A DNA stretch of 64,000 nt from assembly GCA_947444055.1 (NCBI GenBank), contig CANEYR010000007.1, positions 40,724 to 104,723 on the forward strand, given 5' to 3'. The notes under the pieces were generated by a model, which saw only the letters and a program-made list of their open reading frames with translations, ran no database searches and was not told the DNA's origin. Of the stretch, positions 1 through 7,947 are shown piece after piece (within the stretch, counting starts at the first letter, position 1; each line of letters opens with the position of its first letter). The stretch comes from Planctomycetota bacterium. Lineage in GTDB: Bacteria > Planctomycetota > UBA1135 > UBA2386. A program made the translations under genes and the position numbers.

Positions 1-1485
1 GAACGCGCGCAGGTTGCCCCGCTTCTGCGCCTCCATCTCCGTGGCCTTCGCCAACAAGCTCGGAAACAGATCGGCGGGCAAGTCGGTCTGCGCGAGCATT
101 TCCAAGAACCGTTGCTTCTGCGTGTCTTGCACGCGATCGAACCGCGCGAACACTTCGGCCGCGTTGGCCATCGTCACCTTGCCCGTGCACGCCTGCCACG
201 CGTCGTAGCCGAGGTCTATCCAGCGCAGCAGCGTCGGCACCACACTGGCGTCGAGCGGCTGTGCGACTTCATGGATTCGACCGGCCACCCACTGAGCCCG
301 CCCGTCCTTCTCGCGAACGGGCCCAAGCCCCCGGATGCAGGCATCGAGCTTTGGCAGCAGCCGCGCCGCGTCCGCGGCCGCGAGCGTGCGCAACGAACCT
401 GGATGTCCCGGCGCGCCGCCGCCGAGCAAGGGACTCGGCAGCCACTCCAGCAGCAGTTCCGTGCCTTCGATCGAGTTCTGGATGTATGCCGCCGACATCA
501 GCAGCTTCTGCGCCGCCGTGCCGAGGGAGGGCTCCGTGCTCGCCAAGGCCGCGCTCACGACAGCCAACAATTTCGGCAGCATGTCGTCGCTCACGGTGCT
601 CGAGCCCGCCCACGTCAGCAGCCACTTGCGCTGTTCGACCGAACCTTGCCCGAGCACGTCGATCAGCAGGGCTGCCTCGAAGCGTCTGCGCAACGGCTTC
701 CCCCACAAGTACCCATCGAGCAAGGCATCGCTCAGGCCGGGCTCCGCAATCGGCAGGAACTGCGCCGCTACCGCCAGCATCTCGGGGCGCTCAAGGGCGC
801 ACGCGGCTTCTGCCAGCATGAAGCGGAGACGCTCCTGATCCTTTGCCTTGCGCACGAACTCCTCCGCCTTCGCACCGCCAACGCGCCACAAGAACGCCGC
901 GAGGCTGCGCACGACTGCCGGGTTGTAGGAGTCTGCTGTGGGCACGGCTTGCAGCACAGCGATCACCTCGGGGACGGCGGCTTGCCCGATCCAAAGCAGT
1001 TGCTCGGCCACGCGCTCGTCGATGCCAAACAAGCCACCGAACGCCACATTGGTCTGGTTGCCTTTGGTGCCGGCGTCGGCAACGACCTGCTTGACCAGCT
1101 CCCGCGCCTTCTCGCGCAGCGCCTGCTCCCGTTCGACGTCTTGCTTGGCGCCCTGGGTAACGTCGTCGAACCCCGCGAGGCTGTTCTTGCCCAACGCCGC
1201 CGCCGCGTTCGTGAACGGCACCGCTTCGTCGCCACGACCAAGCCGCTGCAGCAACTTCGCAAGCCGCATGTTGGCAAGTTGCCGCGCATCGTCGGACAGC
1301 GCCTTGCCCGCGAGGGCTTCGCGATACAGCGTCTCGGCCTTGGCGAGATCGCGTTCCTGTTCCTCGACCGCGACGATCGCGGCGAGCTCTTGGCTCGGCG
1401 TCGTCTTCTTCTGGTCCGACTTGTCCTGCGCCCCAGCCAGCGACGCGCACGCGAGGAACGTCAACACGAGTGGAATCGTTTTCAT
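1..1485 (-). CDS. Exported protein of unknown function, partial at the left window edge
   Basis: The minus-strand frame ending at base 1 has no stop codon over 495 codons. The ORF track omits it because its stop lies outside the window, and the 490-aa plus-strand ORF at 112-1584 is its shadow. Translation begins MKTIPLVLTFLACASLAGAQ, a clean signal peptide. A charged helical stretch (AKAETLYREALAGKALSDDA) suggestive of a TPR-like helix pair follows, then a long alpha-helical region rich in Leu and Ala with no recognised catalytic motif. It is probably periplasmic or surface-exposed. It lies 68 bp downstream of the response regulator on the same strand. The gap contains a paired GTCAAG repeat like the one before the kinase gene, so it may be a target of that two-component system. 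Function not recognised. Confidence 0.75.
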   Translation of the reverse strand, partial: MKTIPLVLTFLACASLAGAQDKSDQKKTTPSQELAAIVAVEEQERDLAKAETLYREALAGKALSDDARQLANMRLAKLLQRLGRGDEAVPFTNAAAALGKNSLAGFDDVTQGAKQDVEREQALREKARELVKQVVADAGTKGNQTNVAFGGLFGIDERVAEQLLWIGQAAVPEVIAVLQAVPTADSYNPAVVRSLAAFLWRVGGAKAEEFVRKAKDQERLRFMLAEAACALERPEMLAVAAQFLPIAEPGLSDALLDGYLWGKPLRRRFEAALLIDVLGQGSVEQRKWLLTWAGSSTVSDDMLPKLLAVVSAALASTEPSLGTAAQKLLMSAAYIQNSIEGTELLLEWLPSPLLGGGAPGHPGSLRTLAAADAARLLPKLDACIRGLGPVREKDGRAQWVAGRIHEVAQPLDASVVPTLLRWIDLGYDAWQACTGKVTMANAAEVFARFDRVQDTQKQRFLEMLAQTDLPADLFPSLLAKATEMEAQKRGNLRAF

Positions 1486-1541
1486 GGTGCTGATGAGACC
1501 TGGCGCGCGCCACGGTCCGGTCCGGTTGCAATCAGTTCGGT

Positions 1542-1558
1542 GTCAAGCAACGGTCAAG
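1542..1558 (-). promoter_or_regulatory. Putative response-regulator operator before the exported protein gene
   Basis: On the minus strand this reads CTTGACCGTTGCTTGAC, two CTTGAC half-sites in direct orientation with an 11-bp period, the geometry used by OmpR/PhoB-family regulators. The second CTTGAC continues as TTGACA and could also act as a -35 box. The site overlaps the stop codon of the response regulator gene and lies 57 bp upstream of the ATG at 1485. The same 17-bp arrangement with one change occurs upstream of the sensor kinase gene. Binding is inferred, not demonstrated. Confidence 0.5.
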
Positions 1559-2252
1559 GTGCCAGCGGTTCGACGAGCCGGTAGCCGACGCCGTGCACCG
1601 TCAGCAAGAAGCGTGGGTGCTTGTGGTCGTCCTCGACCTTCTGGCGCAGGTTGAGCATGTGCGTGTCGATGGTGCGATCGCCGACGAACGGCACGCCACC
1701 CCACACTTCGCGCAGAAACTCTGCCCGCGCCACGGCGCGACCACTGCGTTGCCGCAACAGTCGCAGCATGCCGGCTTCCTTTGGCGACAACGTCAGCGAG
1801 CTACCGCCGCGCACGATGGTGAACGCCGCCAAGTCGATGCGCGCCTCGCCGAGCGAGAACTGCTCCACCAGCGCCGCCTCGGGGCGTTCTCGCCGACGCA
1901 GCATCGCCTTCACGCGCGCCAACAGTTCGCGCAGCGAGAACGGTTTGGTGACGTAGTCATCGGCGCCAAGCTCGAGGCCGAGCACTTTGTCGCCCTCTTC
2001 ACCGCGCGCCGTCAGCAGCAGCACCGGCGTGTCGCCATCGCGGGCGCGCAGTTCGCGCAGCAACTCGAGGCCGCTGGGGCCGGGCAGCATGACGTCGAGC
2101 ACGACCAAGTCGTAGCGCTGCTCACGCAGCTGCGCGCGGGCCTCGTGGCCATCGGCCGCGGCCACCACCGTGTGCCCTTCGCTCGCCAGCGCATCGGTCA
2201 GGCCAATGCGCAGCGTGCGGTCGTCCTCGACCAGCAAGACCCGAAAGCTCAT
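1554..2252 (-). CDS. OmpR/PhoB-family response regulator
   Basis: A 232-aa two-domain response regulator. Receiver domain, residues 1-120: MSFRVLLVEDDRTLRIGL carries the acidic pair, VVLDVMLPGPSGLELL the phosphoacceptor Asp, LLTARGE the conserved Thr, and GADDYVTKPFSLREL the conserved Lys. C-terminal winged helix, about 130-230: LSPKEAGMLRLLRQRSGRAV, ending in RTIDTHMLNLRQKVEDD and VHGVGYRL. The track start at 2321 was rejected. The ATG at 2252 begins the receiver domain directly and overlaps the kinase stop in an ATGA, implying translational coupling. It is the cognate partner of the upstream kinase and presumably binds the paired CTTGAC sites at 1542-1558 and 4099-4115. The input signal is unknown. 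Confidence 0.95.
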   Translation of the reverse strand: MSFRVLLVEDDRTLRIGLTDALASEGHTVVAAADGHEARAQLREQRYDLVVLDVMLPGPSGLELLRELRARDGDTPVLLLTARGEEGDKVLGLELGADDYVTKPFSLRELLARVKAMLRRRERPEAALVEQFSLGEARIDLAAFTIVRGGSSLTLSPKEAGMLRLLRQRSGRAVARAEFLREVWGGVPFVGDRTIDTHMLNLRQKVEDDHKHPRFLLTVHGVGYRLVEPLAP

Positions 2253-3994
2253 GCGCAGGTCTCCGTAGGCAAGAGGAACGTGAAGCAGGCGCCCGGGCCG
2301 CCATCCACGGGGTCGGTGCAAACAAGGTCGCCAGCCAGGCGGCGAACGATCGACCGCGCCAGGTAGAGACCGATGCCGACGCCGGGCGTGCTGCCGTGCG
2401 CATGCGCGCTGCCGCGCACAAACCGTTCGAAGATGCGTTCGCGTTCGAGGGGCGGCACGCCAGGCCCGTGGTCGCGCACGTCGATCGCCACCTGGTCGTC
2501 GTGGCGACGCGTGACCACGTCAATGCGCGCGCCAACCGCCGCGTACTTGCGCGCGTTGTCGAGCACCGCGATCAGCGCCTGCACCAGCGCCCCGCGATCG
2601 ACGTGCACGGCGACGCTGCCAAGCAAGTCATCCCACACGACCTTGGCGCCGTCGCGTTCGGCAAGCGGCGCAAACATCGCGAGCGTCTCACCGAGAACTT
2701 CACCCACATCGACGGCGCGCAAGTCGTACGCACGTTCGCCGCGTTCGAGACGGCCAAGGTCGAGCACGTTCTCGATCAGCATCGACAGTCGGCCAGCTTC
2801 GCCAGCGAGCATGCGGTAGTAGTCGGCTTCGCGACCGCGCGCCCGGCCATCGACCAGCATCTCACCGAGCAAGCGGATGGCGGCGAGCGGCGTCTTGAGT
2901 TCATGCGTCACCGTCGTCAGAAACTCCGACTGCGTGCGCACGGCTTGCACCTCGCGACGGGCGGCACGCAACTGCAGGACGACCGCCAGAGTCACTGCAA
3001 GCCCCAACAGCGCGAGCAGGCCCGCCGTCAGCGTGGGCCGCATCCACAGGGGCTCGCTCCACGTCGTGCGCACGTTGGCGATGCCGCGGATGCCGGGAAC
3101 GCCCGCAAACTCGACCGACGTCGCGGTCGCCGGCAGCAGACCAAAAGGACTCGGTACTTCCGGTAACGCCCCTTCGTGGCCAGCTCGCTGCACGCACTCG
3201 CACCATTCTACGGGCGTAAGCAAGGCGACGTCGTGGCCGCCGCCGTTGCCCGGCAACCACCACAACAGCCGAGTCGGGTCGACGGCGAGGAGCCCGGCAT
3301 CGGTCGCTCGCGGCTGTGCCTTCCATGCTTCTGCAATCGTCGAGAGCAAGGCGCGTCGGCGCCGCAACGTGTCGTGCGCAGGCTGCCACGGCGCGGCCCC
3401 GGGCAAGCTGGCGAACAGGTCCGGTGGCAAGAACGGCACGAGCGTGTCGGCCCAGACCGGCGGCTTCCCAGCCGCAGCGAGGCGCATGGCCGCAGCGACC
3501 ACCTGGGCGACGGCCGGCCGACCGAGATCCGCCGGGCTCAGCGCCACGAGCTGTGCGTCGAGTTCGCGACGCAGAGCAACCACGCGCTCCGTCAGGCCCG
3601 CCCGCTTTGATTGCCACGCCGCGGCGACGAGCGCACGCAGGCGCACGGCGGTCAGCAACGGCACGGCGAGCAGTTCGGTGAACGCGCCTTGTGCGGCTGC
3701 CGCGTCCTGGTCGACAAACTCGCTGCGGGTGGCGCGATCGATCCGGTCGTCGACGACGAGGTCCTCGTCGATCGGCGATCCCTGCTGCGTCACCCAACCG
3801 ACGTCGGTGGCGTCGATGGCGCCATCGACGCCCAAAGTCGCGCGCAGTTCACTCGGCACGGCGGCAAACGCGGCTCGCGACGTCGGTGCCCGCTGCAGGA
3901 GCTTCTCGGTCAAGGCGTGCGCTCGTTCCAGTTCGGCGGCGCGCAGGGCGTTCTCCATCTCGGCCGAACGCCACACCAGGTAGGTGAGCACCAC
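2249..3994 (-). CDS. Membrane sensor histidine kinase
   Basis: Inner-membrane kinase of about 581 aa. An N-terminal membrane segment is followed by a roughly 300-residue extracytoplasmic sensor region of no recognised family. A second membrane helix (LTAGLLALLGLAVTLAVVL) precedes the HisKA H-box (VTHELKTPLAAIRLL), the N-box (LIAVLDNARKYA), a G1 box (VRDHGPGVPP), an F-box (ERIFERFVRG) and a G2 box (GVGIGLYLARSIV), so the catalytic core looks intact. The GTG at 3994 falls inside the first hydrophobic helix. The frame stays open upstream to a TAG at 4076 and encodes FPILLLLAGGGIVVV, so a non-ATG start further upstream (for example a CTG near 4024) is possible. It is coupled to the response regulator by an ATGA overlap. 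Confidence 0.92.
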   Translation of the reverse strand: MVLTYLVWRSAEMENALRAAELERAHALTEKLLQRAPTSRAAFAAVPSELRATLGVDGAIDATDVGWVTQQGSPIDEDLVVDDRIDRATRSEFVDQDAAAAQGAFTELLAVPLLTAVRLRALVAAAWQSKRAGLTERVVALRRELDAQLVALSPADLGRPAVAQVVAAAMRLAAAGKPPVWADTLVPFLPPDLFASLPGAAPWQPAHDTLRRRRALLSTIAEAWKAQPRATDAGLLAVDPTRLLWWLPGNGGGHDVALLTPVEWCECVQRAGHEGALPEVPSPFGLLPATATSVEFAGVPGIRGIANVRTTWSEPLWMRPTLTAGLLALLGLAVTLAVVLQLRAARREVQAVRTQSEFLTTVTHELKTPLAAIRLLGEMLVDGRARGREADYYRMLAGEAGRLSMLIENVLDLGRLERGERAYDLRAVDVGEVLGETLAMFAPLAERDGAKVVWDDLLGSVAVHVDRGALVQALIAVLDNARKYAAVGARIDVVTRRHDDQVAIDVRDHGPGVPPLERERIFERFVRGSAHAHGSTPGVGIGLYLARSIVRRLAGDLVCTDPVDGGPGACFTFLLPTETCA

Positions 3995-4053
3995 GACAAT
4001 CCCGCCACCGGCCAGCAGCAGCAGGATGGGAAAGCTCGTGCGAGGCCTAAAAC

Positions 4054-4097
4054 GCTGCGGGTCGATGCCACCAAGCTAGGTGACATCGACCCGCAGC
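4054..4097 (-). terminator. Strong intrinsic terminator of the first secreted paralogue
   Basis: A perfect 14-bp inverted repeat, GCTGCGGGTCGATG and CATCGACCCGCAGC, is separated by 16 bp that can extend the stem with CACC/GGTG around a TAGCTT loop. On the minus strand it is followed by GTTTTAGG. It begins 34 bp past the stop codon of the gene at 4131-5786, fitting a rho-independent terminator for that gene. It also lies between the putative operator/-35 of the kinase operon and the kinase start, so the kinase promoter and the terminator overlap physically. Confidence 0.8.
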
Positions 4098-4098
4098 T

Positions 4099-4115
4099 GT
4101 CAAGAAACGGTCAAG
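4099..4115 (-). promoter_or_regulatory. Putative autoregulatory operator/-35 of the two-component operon
   Basis: The minus strand reads CTTGACCGTTTCTTGAC followed by AG. It has two direct CTTGAC half-sites 11 bp apart and differs by one base from the site at 1542-1558. The downstream copy forms TTGACA, a consensus -35. A TAGCTT that could serve as -10 lies 19 bp further on, inside the terminator loop. This fits positive autoregulation of the kinase/regulator operon by its own OmpR-type regulator, which is an inference. Confidence 0.5.
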
Positions 4116-4130
4116 CCGACGGCTGCGTGC

Positions 4131-5786
4131 CTACAGCCCGAACAGGCCGAGCGTCATCGAGACGCCATTCGACGACTTGAGGCCGAACGGATTCGCGGCG
4201 GCGTCGAGGAACACCGATTGGCTCACGATCACGAGCCCAGCAAGGCCCGGATTCAAGGGGATCGGGAACGCGACGGTCATGGTCGGCAGTGGTGCCCCAA
4301 GGTTGGAGATCAGGTTGCCGACCGCAGCGTTCGGATCAATCAGCGCGGCACAACCTGGCGCGCCGAGAATGCCAAGGTCAAAGCCGGGAGCTGGAATCGC
4401 GACCGTGCCGAGGAAGTTGACGCCGAGGCCAGGAACGCCTTCGTTCGAGGTTGTCAGGTTGATACTGGTGCCGAGCACTGGTTGGGCCGACGCGACGAGC
4501 GTGACCGGCAGCACTTCCGGCGCCGTCAACACCAGCGACGTCAGCGTCGTGATGTCCGTCGCCGCGACCTTTGGCGAGACGCCGCCAACCGAGAACCCGA
4601 CCAACGTGTAGTCGTAGTAGGCGCTGCCGCCGACGGCATCCATCGTCACCCACACGTAGTTGACGTTGCCGTTGGCCAGATCAAACTGGATCTGCAGCGT
4701 CGACGGATTGAGCACGGTGCCAGGCCAGCTCTCGACGCCATGCCAAGTGATGAGGAAGAGTGTGCCGACTTGCTCGTACTTGATGAGACCGCTGCCGACC
4801 TCAGCCGTCGTGAAGTCGTGCCACGCCAGCGCCCACATCGTCGCGGCCGAGTTAAGCAGGCCGCCGGAGTTCGGCAGGTTGCTCAAGGAGCCCGGGGGCG
4901 TTGCGTTTGGAGCGTCCGAGACAAACCCGTTCACGCTCACGTAGAGCGCGTTGGCAACGCCACCTGGATGCACCAATGGCGACGGCAGCGGCACGACGGC
5001 TTCGCCGTTGCTGCTCGTTGGCAAGGAGGTCGCCGTGCCACTTGGCGCGACATAGGTGACACCGACGCCCGGCGTGACCAGATAGCCGCTACCGGTGTTC
5101 GCCAAGGTCAGCGTGCGCCCGTTCAGTGCCGCGGCGGTTGCACCGGCCGTCGTCCAGCGCTGCCAGAACGAACCCGAGGTCGAGTAGCAACCGGAGCCGT
5201 ATTCCGACTTCGTGGCACAGTTGTGTGGCACCGCGCCCAAGCCATAGAACAGCGTGCCCGAGAAGACGTAGGGGGTGGCCGCCCCGGCAGTGAAGGCCGA
5301 GTACTGAGTCGCACCAGCGGTGACCGACAGCTCAGCATTGGAGAACGCCTGGTTGGTGCCGTTGCCCAAGTAGAAGAGCGGGCCAACGCCGTTGTAGCGC
5401 ACCGCGACGCCGTAGGTGCCAGGCTGCAGCGTGGCGCCGGTCGTGAAGCACGCCGACGGCACCGCAGGCGTGGCGGGGTAGACCGTCGGGCCGCTCGCCG
5501 TGAGCGACCACAGCGCGGCGTTCAATTCGTTGCCGACGTAGGTCGTCGTGCCTGGATTCGTCAGCCAGATGTCGATCGAACCCGAGTTGCCGACTGGCGT
5601 GTAGCCGTTGTAGGTGATGCCTTGCAGCGTGATCGTCGTGTTGACGGTCATGTCGAAGAAGACCTGTGAGGTCGCCGGTGGCGGGCCCCAGAGGTAGGCA
5701 TTGCCCGTGGGCAGAATGGGCAGACTGAGTTGGGCAGTGGCGGCTGACGCCAAGCAAACGACGAGCAACGAGGTGCGAAGGGGCAT
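4131..5786 (-). CDS. Secreted paralogue 1 of a tandem three-gene family (551 aa), function unknown
   Basis: The ATG at 5786 was chosen because it gives a signal peptide (MPLRTSLLVVCLASAATAQ) preceded by GGAAGGA; the longer track start would bury it. The mature protein is Gly/Thr/Ser/Asn-rich and beta-predicted, with few charges and isolated Cys (GSGCYST, APGCAAL). Motifs shared with the next two genes include WLTNPGTTTYVG, AVRYNGVGPLF, VESWPGT, LNPSTLQIQFD and VGFSVGG. It ends in the C-terminal module PGCAALIDPNAAVGNLISNLG ... NPFGLKSSNGVSMTLG. No catalytic motif was found. It is probably an extracellular or surface protein, with its own intrinsic terminator at 4054-4097. Confidence 0.85.
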   Translation of the reverse strand: MPLRTSLLVVCLASAATAQLSLPILPTGNAYLWGPPPATSQVFFDMTVNTTITLQGITYNGYTPVGNSGSIDIWLTNPGTTTYVGNELNAALWSLTASGPTVYPATPAVPSACFTTGATLQPGTYGVAVRYNGVGPLFYLGNGTNQAFSNAELSVTAGATQYSAFTAGAATPYVFSGTLFYGLGAVPHNCATKSEYGSGCYSTSGSFWQRWTTAGATAAALNGRTLTLANTGSGYLVTPGVGVTYVAPSGTATSLPTSSNGEAVVPLPSPLVHPGGVANALYVSVNGFVSDAPNATPPGSLSNLPNSGGLLNSAATMWALAWHDFTTAEVGSGLIKYEQVGTLFLITWHGVESWPGTVLNPSTLQIQFDLANGNVNYVWVTMDAVGGSAYYDYTLVGFSVGGVSPKVAATDITTLTSLVLTAPEVLPVTLVASAQPVLGTSINLTTSNEGVPGLGVNFLGTVAIPAPGFDLGILGAPGCAALIDPNAAVGNLISNLGAPLPTMTVAFPIPLNPGLAGLVIVSQSVFLDAAANPFGLKSSNGVSMTLGLFGL

Positions 5787-5911
5787 GGGTTCCTTCCAAA
5801 ACAGGGGAGACGAGCCAGAGCGAACGTCCGACTTCCCGGGCGAAGCTACTGCGCGGGCGGCACATGTCCACCCCATGGGCTCTTCGGTCAAACATTGGTG
5901 CATGCCAAAAC

Positions 5912-5952
5912 GCGAACGGCCGCCCGCGCCAAATGGCGGGGCGGCCGTTCGC
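5912..5952 (-). terminator. Intrinsic terminator of secreted paralogue 2
   Basis: A perfect 14-bp inverted repeat, GCGAACGGCCGCCC and GGGCGGCCGTTCGC, encloses a short loop that itself contains GCCAAATGGC. On the minus strand it is followed by GTTTTGG. It lies 19 bp beyond the stop codon of the gene at 5972-7681 and 125 bp upstream of the start of the next paralogue, so the paralogues are likely separate transcription units. Confidence 0.85.
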
Positions 5953-5971
5953 AGTCTCGAGTACGCGGCGA

Positions 5972-7681
5972 CTAGAAGTTGCCGAGCGTCATCTTGACGG
6001 CGTTCGACGTCCGGGCGCCAAACGGGTTCGCCGTCGGGTCAAGCCAGACCGACTGGCTGAAGACCGCCAAGCCGGCGAAGGCGGGGTTGTTCGGCAGCGG
6101 GAAGGCCACCGACATGCTCAGGCCTGGGAGACCCAGGTTTGAGATGACGTTGCCGACGCCGGCGTTGATGTCGAGCAGCGCGGCGCAGCCGGGCAGGCCC
6201 AGGAAGGTGAGGTCGAGGCCTGGGGCCGGGACCTGCACGACACTGACGAAGTTGATGCCGAGGTTGAACCCGGTCTCGTTCGTGGTGTCGAGGTTGACGG
6301 TCGTGCCGATCAGCGGCTTGCTCGACGTGTTGAGGGTCAGCGGGAACGCTTCGGGGTAGGTCAACGACAGCGACGCCAACGTCGTGATGTTGAACTGGCC
6401 GGGGTTCGGCGAAGCGCCGCCTGGCGAGTAACCGACGATCAGGTCGGAGCCTTGCAGGAAGCCCGTGCCGCCCGCTGCTTCCATCGTCTGCCAAACGATC
6501 GTCACCGCGCCGGTGAGCTCATCGATCTGGAACTGGAACGTGCTCGGGTTGAGCAGGGGCGCCGGGTAGGACTCGACACCGTTGAACGTGATGTACATCG
6601 TCGTGCCGACTTCTTCGTAGACGATCAAGCCACTGCCGACTTCGGCCGGGTTGTAGTCCTTCCAGGAGTACCAAGCCGTGTTCGTCGCCTGCAGCATCGT
6701 GGCGATTTCTGGCACGTAGTTGAGGCCACCAGGCATCGTGTTGTTGCTGCCAACCGAGACGATGCCGTTCGAGTGCACGAACAGCGTGTTGGTCGAGCCA
6801 CCCGAGTAGTTGAGCGGCACGGTCAGCGGGACGGTGGCTTCGCCATCGTCGGTGGCCGGCAGCGCGATCGCGGCGATCGTCGGTGGCACAAAGGCCGTGG
6901 TCGCCGGCAGCATGAGGTAGCCAGAACCAACGGGCAGGAACTGCAGGGCCTTGCCGGTCAGTGCGATGCTGGAGGCGTTCGCGGGGCCGCCTGGCGTGCT
7001 GTCCGTCCACTCTTGCGCGGCCGAACCGAGCACGGTGTAGCAACCGGCGCCGTACTTCTCGGACTCAGCGCAAGCGTGCGGGAACACGCCGGGCTGGTAG
7101 ATGAAGCTGCCACGCCACGCCCAAGCGGTGTAGGGGGCCGCCGGTGCGTTCGGTGCCGTGAAGGGCGTGTACTGAATCGCACCACCCGAGACCGTCAACT
7201 CGGCGTTGGTGAACGTTTGAGGCACACCGACACCGACGAGCAGCGGGGTGATGCCGACATAGCGCAGCATCAGACCCGAGGAGCCCGGGTTGAGTACGAG
7301 GCCCGCACCACCGATCGACTGGCAGGAGGTCGCGGACAGCGTGACGAGCGAGCCCGTCGTGCCATTGCCCGTGATCAAGCCCGAAGCAGCCAACGTCCAG
7401 TTGGCGGCGATGGTCTCGCTACCGACGTAGGTCGTGATGCCGGGGTTGGTCAGCCAGATTTCGAGCGTGCCCGTTTGGCCGACTGGCGTGAGCAGTGGCG
7501 TCGCGAGCGCTTGCAGCGTGATCTGCGAGGCCACCGCAATGTTCATCAAGTTGGTGTGGATCGCGGGTGGAGTGTTCCAGCCGAAATATCCAACTGGCGC
7601 GATCGGGTAGACATTGAGCGGGGATTGCGCGCTAGCGGCGACGCACAGCACTGCACCGACGAGTGACGAGTAGATTTTCAT
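5972..7681 (-). CDS. Secreted paralogue 2 of the tandem family (569 aa), function unknown
   Basis: The start at 7681 gives MKIYSSLVGAVLCVAASAQ, a signal peptide, and the upstream in-frame extension has no secretory character. The body closely parallels its neighbours: TLEIWLTNPGITTYVG, MLRYVGITPLL, EKYGAGCYTVLG, FVHSNGIVSV, SWKDYNPAEVGSGLIVYEEVG, VESYPAPLLNPSTFQFQID and VGYSPGGASPNPG. It ends with PGCAALLDINAGVGNVISNLG and NPFGARTSNAVKMTLGNF. The central GSGLI.YEEVG / VES.P segment looks like a repeated secreted beta-sandwich domain. It has its own terminator. Role unknown; probably secreted or surface-attached. Confidence 0.85.
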   Translation of the reverse strand: MKIYSSLVGAVLCVAASAQSPLNVYPIAPVGYFGWNTPPAIHTNLMNIAVASQITLQALATPLLTPVGQTGTLEIWLTNPGITTYVGSETIAANWTLAASGLITGNGTTGSLVTLSATSCQSIGGAGLVLNPGSSGLMLRYVGITPLLVGVGVPQTFTNAELTVSGGAIQYTPFTAPNAPAAPYTAWAWRGSFIYQPGVFPHACAESEKYGAGCYTVLGSAAQEWTDSTPGGPANASSIALTGKALQFLPVGSGYLMLPATTAFVPPTIAAIALPATDDGEATVPLTVPLNYSGGSTNTLFVHSNGIVSVGSNNTMPGGLNYVPEIATMLQATNTAWYSWKDYNPAEVGSGLIVYEEVGTTMYITFNGVESYPAPLLNPSTFQFQIDELTGAVTIVWQTMEAAGGTGFLQGSDLIVGYSPGGASPNPGQFNITTLASLSLTYPEAFPLTLNTSSKPLIGTTVNLDTTNETGFNLGINFVSVVQVPAPGLDLTFLGLPGCAALLDINAGVGNVISNLGLPGLSMSVAFPLPNNPAFAGLAVFSQSVWLDPTANPFGARTSNAVKMTLGNF

Positions 7682-7904
7682 TGGGACTGAGCGATCCAAG
7701 AGAAGCACCTCGGCGGACGACCCGGCAAGGTGTGGGGAGGAGCGAGACAACCTAGCTCACTCCGTGGAGATCGTCTAGATGGCGCGCACACGGTCTCGTA
7801 ACGAGATCTCCAACAAGATCACTCGTCGGGTGTCGATCGATGGCGGCGGCGGCACGCGGCAAATGCGGTAGGCCGCGCACGCGAGGGATCCTTGCCGATG
7901 ACAA

Positions 7905-7934
7905 CGCGGGTCTCAGGCGAACCGGAGACTCGCG
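7905..7934 (-). terminator. Possible weak terminator of secreted paralogue 3
   Basis: CGCGGGTCTC pairs with GAGACTCGCG at 9 of 10 positions across a 10-bp loop, 14 bp downstream of the stop codon of the gene at 7948-9606. Only GTTGTC follows on the minus strand, so the T-tract is poor. Tentative. Confidence 0.3.
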
Positions 7935-7947
7935 GAGCGTTCCTCGC

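Noticed and set aside
112-1584. 490-aa plus-strand ORF
   Set aside because: It is the antisense frame of the exported gene on the minus strand, which has a signal peptide and an uninterrupted frame to the window edge.
4080-5669. 529-aa plus-strand ORF with Arg/Glu-rich sequence
   Set aside because: Antisense shadow of secreted paralogue 1; the composition is typical of GC-driven shadow frames and it shows no family motif.
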